Shown here: one piece after another, positions 1-6,646 of the stretch
How the letters are laid out: each line of letters opens with the position of its first letter
How positions within the stretch are numbered: position 1 is the first letter of the stretch
Assembly: GCA_023231365.1 (NCBI GenBank)
Contig: JALNVO010000088.1
Location: 1-10,133, forward strand
Direction: 5' to 3'
DNA: 10,133 nucleotides
Origin: Fibrobacteraceae bacterium
GTDB lineage: Bacteria; Fibrobacterota; Fibrobacteria; Fibrobacterales; Fibrobacteraceae
The notes under the pieces: model-generated
What the model saw: the letters and a program-made list of their open reading frames with translations, nothing else
Database searches by the model: none
What the model was told of the DNA's origin: nothing
Program-made: the position numbers and the translations under genes

Positions 1-2242
1 AGCGGTGATTCCGCACAAGCGAAAGGAAGGAAAAAATGCGAGAGCGCACCAATGCGAGGAACTTTTTTTTGTCGAGCGTAATATCGTCCGCAAGCGCGTC
101 TTTACCGAATGCCTTTTCTGGAGCAGCTTCTTTTGCCTCGAATTCGGGGTTTTTAAGGCGTTCCCATTCTTCAAGAAGACTCGAATCCGTGCGGCGGATC
201 ATCTCGCCCAAATAACTTTCCATTTCAGAGACTTCTTCGGTCTTAAAGGAGTCCGGAACCGTTTGTGAAAGCACTTTATAAACGTAATTGATATGGCGGA
301 GGAGCACCGCTTCGCATTTAGAAAGTCCGTATTTTTTCACATAACCAGAAAAGGTGTCAAAGTTTTCGATCATTTCGCGCACGATCGACTTGGGTTCCAC
401 ATTCAAGTTCCCCACCCATGGATGTTCTTCGCGGAAAGCGTCAAATGTCGTATAAATGAACTCCGAAAGAGGCTTTGGATATTCCACCTTATCGAGCTCA
501 TCCTGAATCTTATTATAATCCGCACGTTCCGCCTTGAGTTCCGCATAGCGGGCGTCGCGAGCCTTGGATTGCTGCACGCGGAGAATCGCATCTGGATTTT
601 CCACGATCGATTCCACAAGCGAAATTAAATCGAAAGCAAAATCGGGGTTTTCCTTATCCAGCTTGGGAAGCGTGTCCAATAGATAGAGAGAAAGCGGCTC
701 ATTCATCGCAAAGTCGTTTTGCAAATTCACATTTACGCGCACCCGGGCTTCGCCCTTCTTTGCATGGGGAATAATCTCTACGATCTTCTTTTGCACTAGC
801 GAGCGGAAGAGCTGGAATGCGCGGTGCATCAGTTCCTTTTTGCGCTTATTCGTCTCATGAGAGTTGCGGATGAGGCTCCGCATCGCAGCCGTTCCATCCG
901 TTTTTCGGGAAAGCATGTTGATGAGCATTCCATGCGAAACATCAAAGCGGGACACAAGAGGCTCAGGCGGAGAATCGATAAGGCGTTTGAACGTACTTTC
1001 GTCCCACGGTACAAAACCGTGCTCTGGAGGTTTCCGCTTGACAAACTTCTTGCCCGATTGCGAAGACTTTGCAGCAAGCCGCGCATTTTCAATTACATGT
1101 TCTGGAGCCTGCGCTACCACATACCCCACATCATCAAAACCTTTGCGGCCTGCGCGCCCGGAAATCTGATGGAAATCACGGGCTGCAAGAATAGCCGTTT
1201 TATCGCCCGAATACTTGCAAAGCTGCGTAAAGAGAACCGTGCGGATGGGCACATTCACTCCCACGCCGAGCGTATCCGTCCCACAGATTACTTTCAGCAA
1301 GCCCTTTTGAGAAAGTTTTTCCACCAAAATGCGATACTTGGGGAGAAGCCCTGCATGATGAAGGCCAATCCCCTGCTTGAGGAAGCGCTTAAAATCCGGG
1401 CCGTACGGGCTTGAAAAGCGGACCTTTGATATTTCCCCGGCAATCTTCGCCTTCTCTTCTTTTGTACACAAATCAAGGCTCGTAAAATTCTGGGCGCTTT
1501 CCGCTGCCGAACTCTGCGTAAAATGCACAACGTACACCGGGGCCTTGCCCTCGTTCACAAGTCGCTGTACGGCAAACGAAAGTTCATCCATCGAGTATGA
1601 AAACTCGAGAGGTACTGGCCGCACTGCAGACGATACCGTCACGCAGGGTTTCTTCGTCAAATTCGAAAGGCACTGTTCAAAGAAGTCCGTCTTGCCGAGC
1701 GTTGCCGACATCAAGAGAAATCGCGATTGAGGAAGCGTCAAAAGCGGCACCTGCCATGCGACTCCGCGTTCTTTGTCCGAATAGTAATGGAATTCGTCCA
1801 TCACCACATCTTGAATATTCAGAAGTTCACCCTCGCATAGAGCGCGGTTTTCCAAAATTTCTGCAGTGCAGCAAAGAATGGGGGCTTCCATATTTACTGT
1901 CGCATCGCCCGTAGAAAGGCCTACATTGTCCGCGCCGAATTCGCGGCAAAGCGCCATCCACTTTTCATTCACCAACGCCTTGATGGGGCAAGTATAAACG
2001 GAACGATGCCCGAGCGAAAGGCTCATAAAATGGAGCGCCTCAGCCACCAAGGATTTTCCGCTTCCGGTGGGCGTATTCAAAATCACATTCTTGCCATCGA
2101 AAAGCTCTAGAATCGCCGTTTCCTGCGATTCATACAAATTAATTTTCCGCTCTTCCGCCCAAGTAATAAAGCGACCGAGCAAATCCTCGGAAGAGAGATG
2201 TTCATCTTTAGCAGGAATAAAATCTTGAAGGGTCTTGGACAT
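1..2242 (-). CDS. Ski2-like DEAD/DEAH-box helicase with DUF3516-type C-terminus (partial, 3' end outside window)
   Basis: The frame is open from ATG at 2242 to the left edge, giving 747 codons without a stop. Helicase motifs appear in order: Walker A TPTGSGKS (residues 57-64), a DEFH Walker B (149-152), SAT (179-181), HHAGLLPK (295-302), GTDTLGVGVNVP (321-332) and motif VI QISGRAGRKG (359-368). The HHAGLLP and DEFH forms are typical of the Ski2/Mtr4-like superfamily 2 branch, which uses ATP to unwind RNA or DNA. The remaining C-terminal part, including an EAVLLRHINYVYKVLSQTVP stretch, resembles the DUF3516 region found in bacterial helicases of about 830-860 residues (length from memory), so roughly 100 residues are probably missing. 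An RNA role is inference from the family. The start is supported by protein homology only: bases before the ATG are AT-rich with no clear Shine-Dalgarno, and I found no convincing promoter. The gene is separated from the RRM gene by that gene's terminator. Confidence 0.9.
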   Translation of the reverse strand, partial: MSKTLQDFIPAKDEHLSSEDLLGRFITWAEERKINLYESQETAILELFDGKNVILNTPTGSGKSLVAEALHFMSLSLGHRSVYTCPIKALVNEKWMALCREFGADNVGLSTGDATVNMEAPILCCTAEILENRALCEGELLNIQDVVMDEFHYYSDKERGVAWQVPLLTLPQSRFLLMSATLGKTDFFEQCLSNLTKKPCVTVSSAVRPVPLEFSYSMDELSFAVQRLVNEGKAPVYVVHFTQSSAAESAQNFTSLDLCTKEEKAKIAGEISKVRFSSPYGPDFKRFLKQGIGLHHAGLLPKYRILVEKLSQKGLLKVICGTDTLGVGVNVPIRTVLFTQLCKYSGDKTAILAARDFHQISGRAGRKGFDDVGYVVAQAPEHVIENARLAAKSSQSGKKFVKRKPPEHGFVPWDESTFKRLIDSPPEPLVSRFDVSHGMLINMLSRKTDGTAAMRSLIRNSHETNKRKKELMHRAFQLFRSLVQKKIVEIIPHAKKGEARVRVNVNLQNDFAMNEPLSLYLLDTLPKLDKENPDFAFDLISLVESIVENPDAILRVQQSKARDARYAELKAERADYNKIQDELDKVEYPKPLSEFIYTTFDAFREEHPWVGNLNVEPKSIVREMIENFDTFSGYVKKYGLSKCEAVLLRHINYVYKVLSQTVPDSFKTEEVSEMESYLGEMIRRTDSSLLEEWERLKNPEFEAKEAAPEKAFGKDALADDITLDKKKFLALVRSRIFSFLSLVRNHR

Positions 2243-2548
2243 AAAATTTTTAACTTTTCATAAAAAGGAGACGTCAAAAAAGTTTCACGGAAGGAAATTT
2301 AACTAGAACTCGGCAAGAATACTTGATGTTTGCTATTCAATACCAAGAATCCCAGAGCAAGAAAATAAGACTCTGGGGAGCGGAAAGACCTCTAAAAAGA
2401 ACTTTGCAAAAACAAAGGTAAGCGAAACCTAACAAAGAGAGAAACAAATACAACCCTTTTTACCGCGAATGAATTTTTGAGATTTCCCCTAAAACGAAGA
2501 AAGACCGCAAAGAATTGCGGTCTCCCAATCTTACATCACAGACTTCGA
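2243..2548. other. 306-base intergenic region between helicase and RRM gene
   Basis: No convincing protein gene is present. The right end holds the terminator of the RRM gene, listed separately. A perfect 7-bp inverted repeat, CCCAGAG at 2351-2357 and CTCTGGG at 2371-2377, encloses a 13-base loop; neither side has a T-tract, so it is not a standard terminator. A plus-strand ORF of 31 codons (2326-2421) lacks a well-placed ribosome binding site. A TTGACG sequence on the minus strand (2272-2277) could be a -35 box for the helicase, but the matching -10 (GTTAAA) is poor. The gap is long for this window, so a leader or small RNA is possible but unproven. Confidence 0.5.
2491..2523 (-). terminator. 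Rho-independent terminator of the RRM gene
   Basis: A perfect 9-bp stem, AGACCGCAA (2502-2510) and TTGCGGTCT (2515-2523), closes a 4-base loop. On the minus strand it is followed by the T-rich run TTCTTCGTTTT. It lies 26 bases after the stop codon of the RRM gene. The T-run is interrupted, so termination may be incomplete. Confidence 0.8.
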
Positions 2549-2824
2549 TTAGAAGCGGCGCGGTCCACGAGGACGAGCTTCGCGAGGCTGAGCTTCGTTG
2601 ACGCGGAGCTGGCGTCCGCCAACATCCTTGCCATTGAGCTGTTCGACTGCTTGAGCGGCAACAGCATCGTCTTCAATTTCAACGAAACCGAAGCCCTTGC
2701 TGCGACCAGTGTCGCGGTCCATGATGATCTTTGCGCTCTTCACAGCACCGAACTGCTCGAACAACTTGCCGAGGTCAGCGTCTTGGAACGTAAAAGGGAG
2801 ATTACCAACATAAATGCTTTTCAT
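2549..2824 (-). CDS. Small single-RRM RNA-binding protein
   Basis: The 91-residue product is one RNA recognition motif with a short basic tail. RNP2 is IYVGNL (residues 4-9) and RNP1 is KGFGFVEI (43-50), with the aromatic residues that stack on RNA bases (Y5, F45, F47) in place. Residues 79-91 are rich in arginine and proline (ending RPRGPRRF), a shortened version of the tails in cyanobacterial Rbp-type proteins, which bind RNA and are often cold-induced. A role as a cytoplasmic RNA chaperone or mRNA-binding factor is inferred from the family; targets cannot be read here. The ATG gives exactly the RRM beta-1 strand at the N-terminus; the Shine-Dalgarno is weak. It has its own TATAAT box and terminator, so it is probably monocistronic. 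The Ski2-like helicase downstream is a suggestive RNA-related neighbour, but the terminator separates them. Confidence 0.93.
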   Translation of the reverse strand: MKSIYVGNLPFTFQDADLGKLFEQFGAVKSAKIIMDRDTGRSKGFGFVEIEDDAVAAQAVEQLNGKDVGGRQLRVNEAQPREARPRGPRRF

Positions 2825-2859
2825 AATTAATCCAGGCTGTTAAAAGTGAAGCCTAAACC

Positions 2860-2865
2860 AATTAT
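2860..2865 (-). promoter_or_regulatory. Probable -10 box of the RRM gene
   Basis: A consensus TATAAT reads on the minus strand in the 56-base gap after the radical SAM stop codon. It would place the transcription start near 2853, giving a leader of about 29 bases. No good -35 hexamer lies at 17 bases (the nearest is like TCCTTT), so the promoter may be of the -10-dominated kind or need an activator. The radical SAM gene has no visible terminator, so read-through into the RRM gene is also possible. Confidence 0.5.
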
Positions 2866-2880
2866 AGAACTATTTTCAAC

Positions 2881-3762
2881 TTAAAGGAATGAATTTTTTG
2901 GAAACAATTGGCATTTTTCGCAGCTTTTTTCACCTTTTGAGGGGTAAATATAAAGATTTTCTGGGTCTGGACACCTTTCTAGCGAACCATCCGGTAGTAC
3001 CCATAGCTCTTTTCCTAAAAAAGGGCAACTTCTGACCGAGGTCTTCCCCATAGGATAGAGAAACGTCCCTTCCACAAGCATAGGACTTTTTTCTTTGTAA
3101 CAGTCCTCGGCATCCAGTTCCAGATTTTTTCTCATTTGTTCTGGAGCACAGGAGAGGAATACGGCCCGATTGAGTTTCACCCGGTCGAACCCCAACCGGG
3201 AAGCCAAGTTCAATACTAAAGTAACTTCATCTCTATTCTCTTTGCACACTGCCATCTGGAGCGAGAGCGAACTCACAAGCACACCTTGTTTTTTAAGTTC
3301 TTTCCGGGCAACGGACAGGCGTTCGAGGTTCAACACAAATTCTTCTAGAGAAAGTCCGGGGCAAAGCCGTTGCAGCGTCTGCTTTTTCAATCCCCAAATG
3401 CTCACCTTGATATCCCGGCATACGGACAAGAGTTTATCCGTCCAAGAGGCCAGACCTCCGGGGAAAGTCCCATTGGTCGTCACATTCAATTTAATTCCAA
3501 GTTCACGGCAGAGTAAAATCAATTCATCAAAATGTGAATAAAGTAACGGTTCGCCCATTGTACTCGGTATTACTTCACGAAGTCCGCAGGCGCTGTATTT
3601 GCGGATAGCCGCTTCAGCAACTTCAAAAGGCATTTCTCCTTTGCCAAAAGGAGAAGCGCTCTGTTTCAAAAAGCAGAGCGTACAATGCAAATTACACTCA
3701 TCCGGATTCGTAACAAGCGTAATCCGCCAGGGGCTTTTTGTTATTTTATCCGTATTCAACAT
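2881..3762 (-). CDS. Radical SAM protein with partial SPASM-like C-terminus, function unknown
   Basis: The product has 293 residues. The radical SAM cluster motif CNLHCTLC (C23, C27, C30) binds the 4Fe-4S cluster that cleaves S-adenosylmethionine. STMGEPLLY, near residue 70, is the GGEP-type motif that contacts SAM. The C-terminus carries C246-x12-G259-x4-C264 and then C281-x2-C284, matching the first half of the SPASM signature; the last cysteines are absent, so it may hold one auxiliary cluster (a twitch-like domain). SPASM relatives modify peptides, act as sulfatase-maturing enzymes or act on small molecules; the substrate cannot be read here, and no candidate precursor peptide lies beside it. 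The start has a good Shine-Dalgarno (AAAGGGA, about 9 bases before ATG). The gene begins only about 25 bases after the gpmI terminator and has no promoter of its own in that gap. Confidence 0.88.
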   Translation of the reverse strand: MLNTDKITKSPWRITLVTNPDECNLHCTLCFLKQSASPFGKGEMPFEVAEAAIRKYSACGLREVIPSTMGEPLLYSHFDELILLCRELGIKLNVTTNGTFPGGLASWTDKLLSVCRDIKVSIWGLKKQTLQRLCPGLSLEEFVLNLERLSVARKELKKQGVLVSSLSLQMAVCKENRDEVTLVLNLASRLGFDRVKLNRAVFLSCAPEQMRKNLELDAEDCYKEKSPMLVEGTFLYPMGKTSVRSCPFLGKELWVLPDGSLERCPDPENLYIYPSKGEKSCEKCQLFPKNSFL

Positions 3763-3784
3763 TTCATATTTCCCTTTTAGGAAA

Positions 3785-3817
3785 GGTACAAAAAAGGCTC
3801 CTTTCGAGGAGCCTTTT
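3785..3817 (-). terminator. Rho-independent terminator of gpmI
   Basis: An 11-bp stem, AAAAGGCTCCT (3792-3802) with AGGAGCCTTTT (3807-3817), encloses a 4-base loop. On the minus strand it is followed by TTTTTTGT, a good T-tract. It lies 18 bases after the gpmI stop. The A-rich left arm gives it some bidirectional character, but no plus-strand gene is present. The radical SAM ribosome binding site follows almost at once. Confidence 0.9.
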
Positions 3818-3834
3818 GCAAATTGCGATGCAGG

Positions 3835-5466
3835 TTACTTGATGATGAGCATTGAATCATCCCAAGATTCATGCTTTTCAAATCCGAGGAGATTCGCCGT
3901 AGTTGCCGCGAGGTTCGAGAGGCCCCACGAACCATCTTTGAGGGAAACTTGGCCGCCGGTGACGTTGTCGTACAAAATGCACGGCACCGGATTAAGCGTG
4001 TGGGAAGTCTTCGCCTTGAAGGAACCATCCTTGTTCATCTTAGGAGCGCCGGACTTATCGAGCTCATACATTTCATCGGCGTTACCGTGATCTGCGGTGA
4101 TGATAGCGACGCCGCCCATTGCATCGAGCACAGGGAGGAAGCGGGCCAAGGCCAAGTCAACGGCTTCCACAGCCATGGTTGCAGCACGGAGGTTGCCCGT
4201 ATGACCGACCATATCGCCATTCGGGAAATTGCAGCGGAGCGTATTGTACTTGCCGCTTTTCACAGCTTCAATCATCGCATCGGTAATTTCTGCGGACTTC
4301 ATCCAAGGGCGCTGTTCAAACGGGATGACATCGGAAGGAATTTCGAGGTAGGTTTCTCCATCGAACTTATTGCTGCGGTTTCCGTTCCAGAAATAAGTCA
4401 CATGGCCATACTTTTGCGTTTCAGAACAAGCAAATTGCTTGAGTCCCGCATTCGCAAACCATTCTCCGCTTGTATTCTCAATCGCCGGAGGCGGAACCAA
4501 AAAGCGCTTCGGGAGCTTGAGATCTCCATCATACTGGAGCATGCCCGCATATTCCACCTTAGGCGCGCGGACGCGGTCAAATTCAGAGAAGTTGACTTCT
4601 TCAAATGCGCGGGTAATTTCAATTGCGCGGTCACCGCGGAAATTGAAATATACCACGGAATCCCCGTCTTGTACGGTTCCCACAGGTTTGCCGTCCTTGG
4701 CAATCACAAAGGGAGGAAGATCTTGGTCGATGGCTTTTGTCTCACCGCGAAGCGTATTGATTGCTTCAGTGGCACTGGCAAACAAACGTCCTTCGCCGAG
4801 CACGTGAGTTTTCCAGCCGAGTTCCACCATTTTCCAGTTCGCATTATAGCGGTCCATCGTAATTTTCATGCGTCCACCGCCACTTGCAATGCAAACGTCA
4901 AAGTCCGGAGCGCGGAGTTCATCGAGAAATTTTTCAAACGGGCCTACGTAGTCAAGAGCAGAAGTTTCGGGAACATCGCGCCCGTCCAAAAGAATATGCA
5001 CGCGGACCTTCTTAAGCCCTTCCTTCTTAGCTTCTGCGACCATCGCCTTCAAGTGGGCGATATTACTGTGGACGTTTCCATCGCTAAAAAGTCCGAGGAA
5101 ATGCAGGGTGCCATTCGTCTTGCGGGCGTTTTCGGCGATTTCCTTCCACGCGCTGCGCTTGAAAATTTCCCCGGATTCAATGGACTTGGCAACGAGAGCC
5201 GCGCCCTGTTCATAAACTTGACCTGCGCCAATCGCATTGTGTCCGACTTCGGAGTTGCCCATATCTGCATCGGAAGGCATACCGACAGCCGTTCCATGAG
5301 CCTTGAGGAGCACATGGCTGTACTTTTGCATCAAACGGTCGAGGAGGGGCTTGCGGGCTTGGGCAACGGCGTTGCCTTCTTCCTTTGCACTATAGCCGAC
5401 ACCATCCATGATGATGGTGACGATAGGCCCCTTGATTCCTTGGAACTTTGAAAGTTTTTTAAGCAT
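3835..5466 (-). CDS. gpmI: 2,3-bisphosphoglycerate-independent phosphoglycerate mutase
   Basis: This cytoplasmic enzyme interconverts 3- and 2-phosphoglycerate in glycolysis and gluconeogenesis through a phosphoserine intermediate and two metal ions, usually manganese. Visible features are the first metal-binding Asp (D21, in IIMDGVGYS), the catalytic serine S72 in GNSEVGHN, H133 in NVHSN, LLDGRDVPETS of the transferase domain, the C-terminal metal site TADHGN (457-462) and H489 in TSHTLNPVP. At 543 residues it is longer than the common bacterial form (about 510), and stretches such as NPNGDMVGHTG-like FPNGDMVGHTGN look closer to the plant/trypanosomatid type; that is a reading from memory. 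The start has a good Shine-Dalgarno (CGGAG, about 6 bases before ATG). It is flanked by terminators on both sides, so it is probably transcribed alone, though no strong promoter is visible in the short gap upstream. Confidence 0.97.
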   Translation of the reverse strand: MLKKLSKFQGIKGPIVTIIMDGVGYSAKEEGNAVAQARKPLLDRLMQKYSHVLLKAHGTAVGMPSDADMGNSEVGHNAIGAGQVYEQGAALVAKSIESGEIFKRSAWKEIAENARKTNGTLHFLGLFSDGNVHSNIAHLKAMVAEAKKEGLKKVRVHILLDGRDVPETSALDYVGPFEKFLDELRAPDFDVCIASGGGRMKITMDRYNANWKMVELGWKTHVLGEGRLFASATEAINTLRGETKAIDQDLPPFVIAKDGKPVGTVQDGDSVVYFNFRGDRAIEITRAFEEVNFSEFDRVRAPKVEYAGMLQYDGDLKLPKRFLVPPPAIENTSGEWFANAGLKQFACSETQKYGHVTYFWNGNRSNKFDGETYLEIPSDVIPFEQRPWMKSAEITDAMIEAVKSGKYNTLRCNFPNGDMVGHTGNLRAATMAVEAVDLALARFLPVLDAMGGVAIITADHGNADEMYELDKSGAPKMNKDGSFKAKTSHTLNPVPCILYDNVTGGQVSLKDGSWGLSNLAATTANLLGFEKHESWDDSMLIIK

Positions 5467-5503
5467 CTTTAACTCCGAGATAAGTTTTCTGTTTACAATC
5501 TAG

Positions 5504-5533
5504 CAAAAAAGGCTCCCATCACGGGAGCCTTTT
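5504..5533 (-). terminator. Rho-independent terminator of the lipoprotein gene
   Basis: An 11-bp perfect stem, AAAAGGCTCCC (5507-5517) with GGGAGCCTTTT (5523-5533), closes a 5-base loop. On the minus strand it is followed by TTTTTTGC. It starts 24 bases after the lipoprotein stop. Its stem is almost the same as that of the gpmI terminator. The promoter of gpmI must lie within or just after it. Confidence 0.9.
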
Positions 5534-5557
5534 CTCTTGCAAAGCCTTAGCAGGAAA

Positions 5558-6562
5558 TCAATTCCACACACCCCAAACGGTGAGTTCGACAGAAACGTCC
5601 GAATCAGCAGTAGACGGATTTGTCATAATCACAAAGAAACCCTTGCCCGTAGCGGCATCATATTCTGGAGTAACTACTACATAGAAGTTCCCATAAGAAA
5701 CGTCATCGGCATAATAGGTCAAATTACCTGCATTATAAGAGAAATCGCTTGTATAAACCGGGTTCGGAACCTCACCGGCATTGTAACCACTCTCTTCTTC
5801 ACCGATCTTGGCATAAGATGTCGCTCCCAATTCTTTACCCGTAAAGAGTATGGCCTCGCCATTTTCTCTTGACACATAAAGATCAATAGATGCCGCATTC
5901 GACTGCAAAGCATCGGACGTATAAGGGACCATATTGTCCAAATCAATGCCAGAAGCCGTAGCAGAAGTCTTTGTAGAAAGCGTCACCGTTTGCGTCGTCA
6001 TTGCAATTTTTACCGATTCCGAAGAAGAACTGGAAGACTCTTCCGTTGCGCAAAGGCTTTCAGACTTGGAAAAAGTCGTCGAATCCGTCTTCACAATCTT
6101 GTTAGTCGCATAAACAATGAGATAAACTTTATAGGATCCGCAAGTGTTAAACGAAGTGAGATCCAGGACTGGCGAAAGTTCATTGGTAATGTTCAATGTC
6201 TGCCGGTTGGAATACGCTATGGGATTCATAGAGAATTTGACATCATTCATCAAATAGCCATCGGAAGTAGCAAGTTTAATGGATACGGAATCCAAATAAA
6301 CCGTAGAATCCGCCACCTCACTCACAGAAACGGTACCCGTCAATTTAATGGACGTTTGAGTTACCGGAACCGTTTTAAAATTTGAAAGCGTTATCGCCGA
6401 ATCACCCGATACCGTCGGCAAATCCACCGGCTGCGAATAACTCGAAGAGGAGCTGCTGCTGCTCCCTCCCTCCGTAGACCCGGAAGAGGAATCTCCGCCG
6501 CAGGCGAAGAACGTGAGTGAGAGTGCGGCTACGGCCGCCAAAGACAATTTTTTGAGCTGCAT
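5558..6562 (-). CDS. Serine-rich exported lipoprotein of unknown function
   Basis: The 334-residue product begins with a lipoprotein signal peptide: basic K4-K5, a hydrophobic Ala/Leu stretch, then FFAC with C21 as the expected lipidated cysteine, followed by GGD. Two serine tracts act as likely linkers, S34-S41 after the anchor and S176-S181 in the middle, dividing the protein into two Thr/Ser/Val-rich halves that look like beta-sandwich domains. C141 and C171 could form a disulfide. Cysteine-Gly-Gly followed by poly-serine is a familiar style of Fibrobacter surface proteins. I recognise no catalytic motif or named domain; an envelope or outer-membrane surface location is inference. I chose ATG at 6562, since it gives a proper signal peptide and is preceded by AGAGG at 5 bases; a TTG 13 codons upstream would add a non-signal-like extension. 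The gene is followed by a strong terminator. Confidence 0.87.
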   Translation of the reverse strand: MQLKKLSLAAVAALSLTFFACGGDSSSGSTEGGSSSSSSSSYSQPVDLPTVSGDSAITLSNFKTVPVTQTSIKLTGTVSVSEVADSTVYLDSVSIKLATSDGYLMNDVKFSMNPIAYSNRQTLNITNELSPVLDLTSFNTCGSYKVYLIVYATNKIVKTDSTTFSKSESLCATEESSSSSSESVKIAMTTQTVTLSTKTSATASGIDLDNMVPYTSDALQSNAASIDLYVSRENGEAILFTGKELGATSYAKIGEEESGYNAGEVPNPVYTSDFSYNAGNLTYYADDVSYGNFYVVVTPEYDAATGKGFFVIMTNPSTADSDVSVELTVWGVWN

Positions 6563-6600
6563 AAAGGCCTCTTTGTTTTCTTCACAGTTGAAAATACACA

Positions 6601-6646
6601 AAAAAATCGGGAAAGGATAGACCCGGAAAGGCTTATTCCTTCCGGG
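6601..6646 (-). terminator. Possible weak terminator of uvrB
   Basis: CCCGGAA (6622-6628) pairs with TTCCGGG (6640-6646), with further bulged pairing inside, and the uvrB stop codon falls in the loop. The T-tract on the minus strand (seven T, near 6600-6606) comes about 15 bases after the stem. An alternative 4-bp hairpin, CGGG with CCCG, ends directly at that T-tract. The fit is poor, so the lipoprotein gene might receive transcripts from uvrB. Confidence 0.35.

Noticed and set aside
824..1414. Plus-strand open frame of 196 codons within the helicase region
   Set aside because: It lies opposite the helicase frame, which carries ordered motifs through the same stretch; the plus-strand product is Arg/His-rich with no recognisable features.
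2351..2377. CCCAGAG/CTCTGGG hairpin considered as a terminator
   Set aside because: No T-tract follows on either strand and the 13-base loop is long.
2825..2880. Search for a short precursor peptide gene beside the radical SAM enzyme
   Set aside because: The 56-base gap is filled by the RRM promoter and leader, and the 72-base gap on the other side by the gpmI terminator and a ribosome binding site; neither holds a peptide ORF.
3871..5451. Plus-strand open frame of 526 codons opposite gpmI
   Set aside because: It is a mirror of the gpmI coding frame; its translation shows no domain, and gpmI has every catalytic motif. Long antisense frames arise from codon bias.
6563..6601. Upstream TTG start for the lipoprotein, adding 13 residues
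   Set aside because: The extension would place non-signal residues before the signal peptide, while ATG at 6562 has a good ribosome binding site and a standard lipoprotein N-terminus.
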